From positions 43,833,291 through 43,897,290 of the forward strand of contig JANCRA010000003.1 of the NCBI GenBank assembly GCA_024362935.1: 64,000 nucleotides of DNA, written 5' to 3'. The notes below the pieces were generated by a model. That model had not been told where the DNA came from. It did no database searches and was given only the letters and a program-made list of their open reading frames with translations. The DNA is from Setophaga petechia (Eukaryota > Chordata > Aves > Passeriformes > Parulidae). Shown in pieces: positions 1 to 12,640 of the stretch. Each line of letters begins with the position of its first letter. Within the stretch, counting starts at the first letter, position 1. The position numbers were made by a program, and so were the translations under genes.

Positions 1-2300
1 TTTTCCTTGAGTCACACTCTGCCCATGTTCCCCCACTGAGGCTTAATTGCCTAAATGAAAAACAAAACAAAAAACCCTCAAAACCCAACCCCCAAATTCC
101 CAGATACCCAAAAGGCTGTGTACTGTGGTGAGATGGCATGCCTCTGAAATTGCAAACTATCCAGCCAAACTCCCTTTTAACTACACATACCTGCAAAAGA
201 GCCACCTGCTGCTTTCTTTGAGCATCAGTTTCAGACCTTTGTGCCAACCTGTTTGTGCTGTGCCACTCACAATGTTTGCATGTGGGTGACACTGGCACTC
301 GTCCTTGCCCTCACATATGAATGTCAGGATGAGGAAAGCAGGGAGGAACTTTTTTATTGCTCGTATGTCTCTGCCAAGATATTGGATTGGTCCATGGTTT
401 TCTGATTTTAATGAGACTGGAACTCAGCCCAGACTTAGTCATAGCAGTGAATTCAGATGATTTCCCTTTCCTGCACATATTCTATTTTCTCTAACCCAAG
501 AAAGTAGTTTAGATTGCATCCAGTCATGTGACAAAATAATTTTATTCACATGAAAACTTTTTCCAGTTAAAGATGGGTATGGAGATGCCAAGTCTGATTT
601 ATCATTCTTTTCATTTAGGTTCATAAGAAAGGAGATTTGGATATTGTGACCCATGCCTGCTTTTCACATGGGTCCTAAGTTAAACCTTTGTAGATGAACA
701 CCTACTGATTTTCAGCAGTTAGAAACAGCAGCTCTTCTTTGGCAACACTCTCCTGAAGAATTAGAGCAGCTCTTCAGCTGCTGCTAAGAGCAATGTATAG
801 CATATTGTCTTAGCATAAACCAAAATGGTTTCCACAAGTTTTATGATTCTTAAAGAACAAGTGGTGCATAATGCTTTTCCCCCTTTAAGTGTTGATGCAA
901 ACTTCCACCTTATATCTCAGGCTTCTGCTGTTTTCCTTTTAGGTTGCATCCCATGAGCAGTATTAGAACACACAGCAAAACCAAGTAATGACCTGACAGC
1001 AAATAGAAATACCAGGGCATAAACCAAGACCCTTGGAGTAGCCTGTGCCATGTTGAACCTCAGTGAGTTAATCCAGTGGAGGAGATCGAAGAGGGAAAGC
1101 CATTTTTTTCTAATTAAAAAGAAATGTATTGCAAACACTGAAAGCCTAAGGCTACATCAAGGCACTACAAAATAATTCTTGAGTAATGTTTTTGTTCGAC
1201 TGCATTGTCAGGATTCTAAAACAAATTTTAGTCACTTTGTTATTCTCTGGCTTTATCAATGTGTTCTTATCTGTACTGGATTTTGTAGGAAGCAGTTTTT
1301 ATATAATCCTGGGCTCCTGCTGAGGCCCTTCTCCCTGACTGATGACCAACTATTTCTCACCTTGAAATGTGAAAAACAGAAGTTGAAGATTCTGGCTGGG
1401 GAGGAGGGGGTTAGTGGCTTGGGTTTCTTTGCAGAGTGTCTCTTCAGTTGGGAATTTTTTGTTGGATTTTTTGATTGTTTGCTGGTTTTGGAGGTTTTTT
1501 GAGCATTAGCTATGTGTGTTTTCTTCCAAGAGATTGTTTTCAGATACCTTCAGCAAACTAATGTGCAAAGTTCTTCTAGAAAATACCAGTCATTAATGCA
1601 CATGCCTGGCAGAGCTGTCATAATGCTTGGTTTAAGGACTGCCCTTGATTTCAGGAAGGATCATATCAGTTCCTGAAGGTGGACCAACCACTTTGTGAAA
1701 TCACACACTTGGTAATCTTGCTTCTGCTTTGATTTTTTTTTTCCTAAAACCACACAGGGTTTTCACTGTCTTTTGAGAGGCAGGGGAGAGGGAGGCAGAG
1801 TACATCACATGGCAGTGTTGCTTGTAGCACTGTTCCATACTTGCCTAGGGATGCCTCAGAACTGCAGTGGTAAAATCCCAAGGTTCAGGTTAGTTTCAGT
1901 CCTATTTCAATGGATCTTAACAGTGTTTAAATGCATTAAAATTGTCTAATATTTGAAGTGCTTAAAAACCTTACCTTCTCTATTAATGGGGAAGTTACAG
2001 CAATTAGTTATCCTTGTTTTGCAGTATGGAAATCAAAGGACAAAAATGCAAATGTCCCATATTTCTGACTTGGATCATTCCTAAGCAATCTCTTGATGGG
2101 AACAGAAGGCAGTCACAGTCAGGATTACAGCTGCTACCTGCCTGCCAACAGTTCATGCAAAACTACATTGGCTAGAAGTTGTGGGGTTTGTATTGTGGTT
2201 TGTTTGTTTATTAATTTATTTTTTGCCAGCCATTCTTTTGTAAAAGCATATAAGAGTACTTAAGCTTTGGACTTGGAATGCAATCCCGGAATTCTTGGCT

Positions 2301-2329
2301 GAGCAGGACATCATATGCTTGTCCTGCTC
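2301..2329. repeat. 10-bp inverted repeat
   Basis: GAGCAGGACA (2301-2310) and TGTCCTGCTC (2320-2329) flank a 9-base loop. Short enough to be chance. Confidence 0.7.
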
Positions 2330-5300
2330 ATTCTGATCAAATTAGAAGGAAGACTGTATATACTCTTTGTTTGACAAGTAGCTGCCAGTAAGATTAAAGG
2401 AAGCTTCAGTCTCATTCAACTGATGGCTATAAAATTACTTTACATTTTAATTTGTTCAAGCCTTTCACAAATCTCATGTCTTTAGCAATACTTATTGGTG
2501 TTGCCTGGTCTGTTGTTATCCTATTTTCCAGCAGCTAACTTATTTTACTCATGCTAGCAACACAAATTATGGTAATTTTCTGATGTCATGTTATATGCTA
2601 TAATGTATCGAGACACAAAAAATATGAATTATTGCCTATTTATTAAGATTTCCAGTTTGATATTTTAAAGTTTTTTCTTTTTATTACCATTTTTTCTTCT
2701 TCTGGGTTCTAAGCACTCAGGTTGTGGTCATCTCTTCTGCCTAAATTCTTAGGATAATCAATAGAACCATTTAATCTGGAAGGATGTTTTAGGCAATTAA
2801 GTGAAGCATGTGTTTAAAGGCGTTTTTGGTTTAAGGTGAAAATGGTCAGCAGCTGTTGGAAACAAGTCCTTAAGCCTTTATTAGAATGCATAATTAATCT
2901 TCTGACTTGATGAGAAGGGAAATATTAATTGGGTAATTTTCTGCCAGGTCTTAAGTGGCTTCATTTTGTCTAAATCAAAGTAATTAAAAGAGACTAAAAA
3001 TGTAAAGTTTATGCAGTAGAGAACTGCATCTAGGCAATTCTGGTCTGCCAAGTGAATGAATTTCAGACAGGAAGAGTGTTCTCTCTGAAAGTCAAGAAAA
3101 CATTACTGATAAGATATTCCTCCTAATCTTTGTGGAATTGACTGAGTTTTTTCTTAACCTTTTGAATGGCAAGGTTTTCAAGTTTCCTATCAGATGCTGT
3201 TGTTGATTTTTGTAGTCCTGATTGGGTTCAAAGTAGGTCTTGGTACTGATGCTAAATCAGGCTGGAAGGACTCTTTGTGATTTGAATTTGATAGAAATTA
3301 AAATCCTGCCAGCTGTGTTGTATGTGTTCAGGCTCTGCATAAATAAGCATAAATCTCTTGGATTCCTTGATAAAAGTAGGTGTGCTTCCTTGCAGCTTTA
3401 AATGTGGAACCTGGAAGCAAAATTATATTTTAAGCTAAATGTCAAGCTTTAAAAGTTAAATGATTTGGACTTGAGGTTCTCCCCCTTTTCTTTCTTTTTG
3501 TCATTAAAGTGATGTAGTAAAAATACCTCATAAGAACAAAATGATTGTGTGGGCCAATCCAGTTAATGCACAGTAATTTAACATTAGAATTAATGTAATG
3601 CTGTGGATTTCAAGTGGTTTAATTGACTTGTAGACCCCACTGCTCACCTCATCCTTCCTCCGGGGCTATCTAGAAAATCTTGGGCCATTCTTAAGGCAGA
3701 TCCTCTTCCTTTGTAACAGCCTTGTCTCCAAGTCCTTAATGCTAAGCAAAAAGGATTACTTTGGTTGTGCTTGGGAAGTAATTGACTAAAGATATGAAGT
3801 AATGATAGTGTATTAAAACATGTATCATGTTTAAATAGCACTTGTATGACTCCAAAGGGAACGAATGGAGATGTGGAATCATTCAAAGCCTATCTAGGGT
3901 TTATAATATCCTGTACACTATTTTAAAAAGGTTTACATCTAATGGTTTGGCAAGGTTTGAGCATTTTGCAAATAACACTTTGTGGAGTGAGGATCGGCTT
4001 TCTCCCAAAACCCTTGGAGGGAAGCGAAGCTTACATTTTATAGAGTTGGTTAGAAGCAATAAATGTGCAACAATGTTATTGCATTTCAGTGATTTTTACA
4101 GTCTTGTAATATATTGAAATCTTCTCCTACGAACACCAATATTCCTGTGCTTAAGAAGAAGCAGCAAAATGGTGTTGGCCATTTTCCATGCTAGAGATGA
4201 GAACAAAGTGTGCACTCTGTATGAAGCAGTTACCAGGGTATACGCAGAGTTTCAGGCCTATTACTAGCCTTGAATTTTCACATTCCTGTAGAGGAGCTAC
4301 ACCATCATGCAGTCCTTACACATTCTTTACACTAATTTAGAAATTAGCCCCAAGAAGAGGTGATTCAAAATGCTGACCCAGCCTCAAATCATTGAGTGCT
4401 GGCATTGATTGCAGTGAAACCTGCTTTTCACTGCAGGCCCTCTGAAAGGGGAAAAATAGTTGATAAAATGAACATAGTGGGAAAAATCCTGCCTTAATTG
4501 CCAAATGAGAAGAGGATACAATGAACTACAGGATCCTGAATACCTTCCTTTAAAGTCAAGAGTGCAGAATAGGATGCCACTTCAGGGAATGTTTCCTTTA
4601 TTTGGATTTTAGGGCTCTTAGGAATGCAAGCCGGTATCTGGCTAAAAATGGACCAGCGTTTCAAAACTGCTTAATAACTTCCCTTGTTACTGGGATGCAA
4701 TAATCTATTTTAATGCTATCACTGTTTCTTTAATGGGGTGAAGGGACCCATCCTAGACCCTTGCCCTTTAACTAATGATGTAACTGATGTGATGGTGCCC
4801 AAGAACAGCCATATATTTTAGAAGCTCTAGAAAATGTTAGTTGTAAGAATTACAGGAAAGGGGTTGAATTCCTGTGAGGATGGGCACAACTGGGCAGATC
4901 TAGCTGGGGGGTGCAGGCGTCCCTTGCTGGGTGATGTGTACTTACCTGCCAGAGGTGGCTTGGAAGACTTGAAAATTTTGTTTGACTGTCTGAAGGGACT
5001 GACAGCATGCATCAGTCTCAGCTCTTGGGAGGGAGGGGGCAGATGCCAAGAGTCTGCAGTGCCACGCTCAGTACCCGAGCCAGCTGTGCCAGAAGTACCA
5101 GGCACGATGTCTTGTGCTATGGGGCTAAAAGTGGGAAAACTGAAAACTGCAGAAATTAGGCTGTTTTTAAAGAGCTGAGGATTACGCCTTGCTTGGATCA
5201 CCAACATATAATTAAAGCCGTTTTCAAGATGAAAAGGAGAGATATATTGTCTCCTATTTTTGAGCTTTAGTCCAGCTTAGGAAGAACTACATGTTTAATT

Positions 5301-7419
5301 CTGAAGAGCGAATAACTTTGATGCCCAGTTCAAATGGGCTTAAGTTATTTGAGCCCTTAGCTAGATTGGGGTCATTTTTTTTTGTTCCCCTCTCTCTAAT
5401 TAGTGCAACTGCTTAGCAATGATATTTCCCAGGACTTAGTGGTAAGTCACTACTTTATAGTTTTCTTTTAACATTTCTGAACTGATTTCATTTTGAAGAT
5501 CACTACCAATTAGCACTAATCTTCCTATGGACATTGGTGGACTTTCAATGCTTTGTGAAGTTTATGGCCTACATTGAACTCAAGTTAGTTTTAGAAATGC
5601 AAAATAAGGGACACAGGGCTGAGGTTGGGTTTTTCATAACATCACAATTATGTGTCTTTAATAATGATTCTCTGGTACTGAAGACATTTCACAGGGTCAG
5701 AGTATTTCCTTTATTTCATTAGAATGAAATAGAGACTACAGATAAGTCATTAAGTGGCCTGGAAATCCCTACTCTTGCGTGCAGGCTTCTTTCCATCGTG
5801 ATTTATACTAAGCTTAGAATAATCTCTTTAGAACTTTAAATACAGTAAACAAGACCAAATTTCACGTTGCACTAGAGCTTTCAGATAGAACTAAGTAGAA
5901 TTATGGCAGGGCTAAATCTGACTAGCTCTTATGGATTCTCTGGCAGTAAGACATAAGAAGGGAAGGATAAGGGAGATCAGTGGTTTGGTTTTGATCTCTT
6001 GGTACTCACTGTAAATCAGTAAGGCAATAATCTAAAATTAATGCAGTGACCATGACAATAATGATGTGAGAACACGCTTGGATCCATTAACTCCTCATTC
6101 CAGTTGCTACAGAAGGGCTGGGACCATAGTGTTTGCTCTAAGCACTGTGAAATGCATTTTCAGTTGTGGTTGCGGCTTATACCCAGCTGGTCCAGCCATC
6201 ATCAGTAGTGTCTGCCTACCTGTCTAAGCTGCCTAGCTGCTCTAAGAATTCAGAGGAGCCGTGCAATACTGGAGAGATTTGCATTCCCAAAACATCACTT
6301 CTTGTTAGATTCAAATGAAGAGAAATCTCACTCCTAAATGATTTCTTCTTTTGCATCAAAAAATTATCCCTAAAGTATTTTCAGGATCTTGTACCTTCAC
6401 AAAGCAAGTTCCAGAAAAAAAAATTGTTCAGTGATCTTTGTGGTAAAATGGTCAACCCTGAGCCAAGTTAGCACAGCCCTCAATTTAAATGTTCTCTGCA
6501 ACACATGCAGAGGGGCTACAAAATGTTTTGTTGCTGCTATGTTTTGTTAGATGATCTTGATGAGAATTAATCTGAGCTCTGCATCCTTTTTATCCTTGTG
6601 GCTAGAAAATACAGCATCATGTTATTTCCATCCTGTCCCAACAATATTGTTGTTCTGGGGAGACAGACATGTTAAAAGTGTCAAAGATGGTAGGAAAGCT
6701 GAATTTGGAGGATGCAGAAGGGAAGAGTTTCATTTGTTACAGGTAATGGTAGTTGTGCCCCCTTGCAGAGGCCACCTTATGCCTGCTTCTGGAGCATGGT
6801 AGTCCATTGCTGGGCCATGGTTGTGGCTTTTGAAACTTTTGTGCAGTATTTCCCTCCTTCCTCAGCCAGGAGGAATCAGGAGTGTGATTTCCATTTTGCA
6901 ACAATGTGCTTTTCACTTTGTGTCTTGGGGGAGTATCGGCAGAGTTTGGAGTATCTCCAGGTCTCTCTGACACAGCATTTGTGGAACACGCGCGTGTCCG
7001 TCCCCTTCGTTTGGCACGTGCGGAATGCTCAGTGCCTCCATCCACATCAGGCAGTCCCTGAGCTGCCAGGGTCTCTACATGTGCAACAGCAGTTGTGATA
7101 TCCCTACACACAGAAGGATTTCCCTCTCTCCTCGTCTCTGTCCCCACAGCGAGCTGTGGGGGCTGTCTGAAGTGAAGCTGGTACAAACACGATCTTCCTG
7201 GAGAGTCTTTTCCTCTGGAGGCATTAATGACTTTTGGGGCCTGAGGGCCAGGCTTGAGGCAGGAGGACTTTGTGGCTGTGCTTCAAGTTAGCATCCCTCT
7301 GAAGGCACTTCATCCAGGAAGAAATATCCTGAGAGGGGAAAGACTACAAGACTCTTCTCCTTATGTTGTTCAAAGGAGATTTGTGTAAACTAATTGCTTC
7401 TTGGTTGCACTCTCTCTGG

Positions 7420-7450
7420 TTTTTGGTTTTTTTTGGTTTTTTTTTTTTTT
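7420..7450. repeat. T-rich tract
   Basis: Runs of T broken by two GG pairs, ending in 14 consecutive T. It could be the tail of an old minus-strand retrotransposed sequence, but no element body was recognised beside it. Confidence 0.9.
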
Positions 7451-9534
7451 CTGAAGGATGTAGAGTAATGTAGAGTAATTGTTAAACAAAATAACCTTGT
7501 TAAATCAGAATGAGATTAAACCAGCCTGGTTCATTCCGACTACTTTATATTTGTTAGCTGTTTTTCCATTTCAGTTGCGTGCAGTGTGCTTTTGCTAGCA
7601 TTATTTTTGTTCAGCAAGAGGGCAAGCAGGAAGGAAAATGAACTCTCACTGCAAATATTTGGAAAGAAGGAGACCAGGCTGTGTGTGTGAGGGAAATATT
7701 TGAGCTATGTGATTTTAAATGTTGCTGTACTATCTGGCTGTGTTTTACCTTACATACCACAAAACAAGAGAGACCTGTTAGGATTCTCCTCACTAGTAAA
7801 TAAAAGGTTTTCTGCTTCCCTACAGGCTGCCTCATTTTCTCCCAGCAGTTCATAAAACTGTGGGATGTCAAAAAAACCCCTCTTGATGTATTGACTTGAT
7901 TTTTCCATTAAAATTAATTGCTTCCTATTTGATGAATGGTGATAAATAATGACCTTTCAAATGTGCTGCAGTCTCAAGTATACTTAAAGCTCTTAGTCGA
8001 GGAACTTTGCAGGTATCTGCAAGTCATGGCTTCACAGAGGAGACACAGGGAAAAAAGATTTTTGTGGTAAAGCACCACACAAATCAACAGTCAAGTTGTT
8101 AACTCTTACCCACAAGTGGGAATTACTTTATTTAACAGGTGGTGTATACAAAAGCACCATTGTTGTCCTACTTGAGTTAGTGCCACGTCGAGATCTGGCA
8201 GCTCTTTTGTTTCCTTCCATCCTATAAAATCTTAATTCAGTGTAGTTGAAAAGAAACAAATCCAACCTCCAAAAATTGTGCAAAAATCACATGCCATGTC
8301 AGGATGTTATTCTGTGGGCAAATTAAGACTCTGACCAACTGATTTAGTTCAGTTGATTGGAGGAGCACATGAGGAACTTGAATACATAACTGAAAAAATT
8401 GCGTGTAACATTTGGACAGGCCCTCCTGTTCCCACCCTATTTAAAAGAACAAGCTTCTGGTTTCCTTTTACTGTCAACTGCAGCAAAATTTCAATCAGAT
8501 TCAGTTATGTTTTGTTTCTTATATCTGGCAGGGTGCAGGTTGTCTAGTCTTACTTCAACATGTCCAGCAAAGTTTATGTCCATGCCTGTTCTGGGTGCCC
8601 AAAAATGGACTTAAGTCTCAGCTGTTCCACACCATTCAGTGCTATCAGCTCCTGCAGCTCCTGCCACTTGTATCTTCCTCTATGTACTTGCTTTTCTGAT
8701 TTTTGATTTCAGATCAAATTTGAACTAATATTTTAATTGAATTTATATCTCTTTGTGTTTCTTCCCAATATCCTTGTTTTTTAATATTATTTTTCAAACA
8801 CTGAAGAGCATTTTAGAAAACATTGAGTGCACGGAAAATATGTTTAAAAAATTTTTATAAATTGGGCAATATGCTCAAAAGGCAAAAAATTCTTTGTTAA
8901 CAGTTTTCTGCTTCTCAATTCTGTTCCCCTTGTCTGGCTCTTTTTCTAGTGTCTCAGAGCTCTGCATGCAGATGAAGCAGAGATTGTGAATAGGGAATGC
9001 AGAGTATCCCTAAGGAGTCTTTAAGCATCATAGTGGTAATATATTTCTTTTTCCCCCTTAATTTCTTGTGCCTCTGAAAGAAGACTTTTCAAAAAAGCCA
9101 AACCTTTTCTGTTTGAAAGTAAAGCAACATCTTTTATGTAGAGAAACTGCATGGTGGATCCCTATGTGATTTACAGTGAGACTGCTGGGTTGTGTGTGAG
9201 GGTTGAGGGTAGACAGGAAAATCTGCATGTAGCACATCAAATTATTATTAAACAGTTCTGGCAGAATCTGTCAAGGAAAGTAAGATAAATCAGGGTGAAG
9301 GCAAAAACAATTGTGTAAGATAGTTTATACAAAGCAGTTGCCATTATAAATAATAAAGCAAAAAGGCACTTTGGAAACTTTCCAATTCATTTTTACCAGT
9401 TCTGCCTTAAATAACTGACAGTTTTTGTAGTACTTTGTGTTCTCACTCATTCCTCTTCCTTTGCTACAGGAATCTCCACAAGTACTCTTGGCTTCTTGGT
9501 TTGGATCATAAATCTGCATCTTTGTTTCTTGCTC

Positions 9535-9560
9535 TTGTTTGTTTGTTTGTGTTTTGTGTG
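9535..9560. repeat. (TTTG)n simple repeat
   Basis: TTGTTTGTTTGTTTGTG followed by TTTTGTGTG; a short tetranucleotide run. Confidence 0.9.
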
Positions 9561-10800
9561 CCACATCCTAGGACCTAATCACTAAGGCCATGTTCTTTAT
9601 ATAGATCTCTTGGCATCCAAGTCTTGTTTCTAGCCAGAACCCTCCCAGATAAACAGAAACATGAAACCTTGGCTGTTAATGCTCTGCTCCACTGAATCCT
9701 TTGTTCTCAGAATGAAATCCCAAAAACCTGTGAAGAACATCTATGTTTTAAGGAAAAGTTAGACTGCTATGGGATTCCAACAAGACCATAATTAAATATT
9801 GGTACCAATTTATCTTTCAGTTTACAAGCAAGCAAATTATTAACACCGGTTTTTAAATCCAAGGAAAATTGATAAAACAATTAATTCTTCCTGTCAGGAG
9901 TAGTTACAGAAACACTGTCCCTGATGGCCCAAATTCTCTTGGCCAAAGACAAGGCTGCCAATTGCTGTATTTAGCATCAGTGCAGCATAAAAGTCCTGCT
10001 GTCTCAGACATCTGTCAATACCAGATGAATTGTTTGGTTAAGTATGGAGGATAGAATACAGGTGAGGTTCTCTTCCCATTGCAGTCAATAATGAAATGCT
10101 TGCTGATGTCCAAGGACAGTGTAATAAATATGTGGGGAAATGTTTAAACCCATGACATCTTGAAATATTAATTAGTATAATGAAATGTCTGATTGTTTTG
10201 CGCATACCTTGCTCCTCCCTTTTCCTTGCCTTGGGCTGGTGAGAAATAGAATAGATATTATCACTGTTTTAATTCTAGGTTAAATATTAGCCAGTCATAA
10301 TTTAAAAACACTTCTCTCCTAAAGCAAATGGTAGGTGATGGTTATGTACTCGAGCATGAGATATATTTTCTGTGTAACTGGATAAAACCAGGTAGTGGTG
10401 TTTCTCTTGGTGTAGTGAAATGCTGGCTAAATAATTAGAAAACTTGTAGTTAACCTGCAAATTAAATTAATTTATTTTTTTAAAAAGCTGTTAATTTCAG
10501 TAGAATCAGAGAGGGCCATTTGTAAAATAACGGATCTCTGTTTAAAAAGTATCAACTTTAACTGTTGAGCAATTAAAAAAATTAACTAGAGGATCCTTTC
10601 TCAAAATGACAAATCTGTAATAGGATCTGTTGACTTAGGTACCAATTCTTCTTGTGATAATTATTACTTAAAATTGGGAATCAAAAAGTATCCTTCAATA
10701 TCCATCAGGTGCCTTAAGCATTGCCCTTCAACATCTGCCAGATAATAACACTTCATGGAAAGGGGCACCTGAATTGAGCATGGAATTCTTCCTTCAGAAG

Positions 10801-10905
10801 AATTCAGTGTCCTTGGAAAAGGAAAATTCAGAATTCCATGTCCTTGGAAATTCAGAATTCAGTGTCCTTGGAAAAGGAAAATTCAGAATTCCATGTCCTT
10901 GGAAA
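10801..10905. repeat. 55-bp tandem duplication
   Basis: Two copies of a unit starting AATTCAGTGTCCTTGGAAAA begin at 10801 and 10856. The first 50 bases of each are identical. Inside each unit, GTGTCCTTGGAAA and CATGTCCTTGGAAA form a smaller internal repeat. The second copy runs into the hairpin at 10891-10964. Confidence 0.95.
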
Positions 10906-10964
10906 AGGACAGCCAGCAGATCCAGACCTCTGGACCTGCTGGCTGTCCTTTTCCAAGGACATGG
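10891..10964. repeat. Near-perfect 35-bp inverted repeat with 4-base loop
   Basis: Left arm 10891-10925 (begins CCATGTCCTTGGAAAAGGAC) and right arm 10930-10964 (ends GTCCTTTTCCAAGGACATGG) are reverse complements except for one mismatch (A at 10920 opposite C at 10935). The loop is ACCT. The left arm shares its outer part with the adjacent 55-bp duplication. Confidence 0.97.
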
Positions 10965-12618
10965 ATTGGATCCTAGTTGCCTTCAAACATGAGGTTATCC
11001 AGAAATCCTGAGTAGGAATCGGCCCAAACTGGAAGTGAATTGGGCCCAGATTTGACCATCTGAATGACTGAGAGAGGAAGCAGCAAAGAGAAATGAAAGC
11101 TGTTGACATGTGGCAGATGTGTCATGTGGATTGATTAAAACAGAGGTAATCCATGGGGGACATCTTTAGTGTGGCCTTCGGGATTTTGCTTTTTTCCTCC
11201 TTGCCCACATGATTGTGCCGGGCAGCCTTTGGAGCCTCTGGTGTGGGAGCAGCTATGGATGACCTGAGGTTGTCCCTGTTGGAGCAGCTGTTGAGCTGGA
11301 AGGGGAGGCTGCTCCTGCCTTTCCAGGGCCATCGCCCTCACTGTGAAGCCGTGCTGACTCAAAGTGCTTGCAGCTCTGTAGCTGTCCTGGTGTGACAGCT
11401 TGATATGATGTTGGAGAGCAACGACAGCCAGGAGGTGATGGGAATAGCTCTTGCCTGTTGTGAAAGGAAATGCTAAAAGCCAAAGAGCAGCCCTGCCCAG
11501 GAGAACTCCCCTGTGAAAAGCAACTCAAGGTCCATCTCCACTCAGAAGCTGAAGTAATGTAATATTAAAAATGTGCTGTAACACACACAACACTGGAAAT
11601 GCAGCTGTGGCACTGCTGAGTCTGAGTGCTCCAGGACCAGCTGGACACCTCCATTACCCTGACTACTGGGTGCCACAGCCAGGTGAAGCCAGTTTTGCCA
11701 TGATCAGACTGAACACTACAACTGGTGTTTGCCAGCCCAATATAACATGCTGGAGCTGTTTATTTTCAGCCATGTCACCAGCACATCAAGCAATTTCCAG
11801 AAATAGCTCCACCTTGCTTCTGCCAGTATAAGTCTATTGTTGACTGCAGCAGGATTTGGGCTGCCAAGTGATTGGTGTATGTCAACATATTTCTATGGAA
11901 TATTTGGCATCACTTTAGCACTTCAGGTGAGAAAGATATTTAGCTGAGAATGCTGTGGTTATGGTAGCCTGAAACATCTGTGTTAAGAAGCATTCTTCGG
12001 AGCTGGATTGACATAAATGAATGACTGTGCCCCATTTTTTTTTTTAAGGAACTAGTCCTGTGTCTTAGTCAACACACATTTCATAAAGCATATGTAGAGG
12101 GTGAGAAGCTGGTGGAAAACTAGTTCAGGAGTTTCCATTCTTGCAACTTGTTTGTCTTCCATTCTTCTGTTCCTTTCATGACTAAACAAATTTGTCTGGA
12201 TGCCTTAGTTTCTACTCAATGAAACTTCAGTACTCTGTGGGAATTCAGTAAACCAGAAACATAACTTGGTGCTTGAGAAGCTGCTTCCATTTTGAGAATG
12301 TGTTTCTAGAGAAGTAGGGTGTGAGTAGATGTGGGTAGTGAAAGAAATGGCACCAATCATTGCAGTCTTGATTTCTGAAGGCATTTCCTGAGTTATTTTA
12401 AAGGTTTTACGTATGGTTACTGAAGCCTTAACTCTGAATATGAACTGTTATTCTAAAATGAAAACTATTAAGCCTGGACTTCTTTGTTGCTTCATTGCAG
12501 TCACTTGAAATGCTTTATTCTCTGAGATTCACACACAACAATTTCTTCCATTGAAACAGTATGGATAAAAGTTTTACCTGCTCTTACCATTCATATCATG
12601 TCATCTTCTATTTGCTAG

Positions 12619-12640
12619 TATATATGTGTATATATATTTT
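12619..12640. repeat. (TA)n-rich simple repeat
   Basis: Alternating TA interrupted by GTG, ending in a T run. Confidence 0.9.

Noticed and set aside
6737..7186. 149-codon minus-strand frame in a locally GC-richer patch of KCNC1 intron 1
   Set aside because: Overlapped by open frames on the other strand, with no recognisable motif or splice structure.
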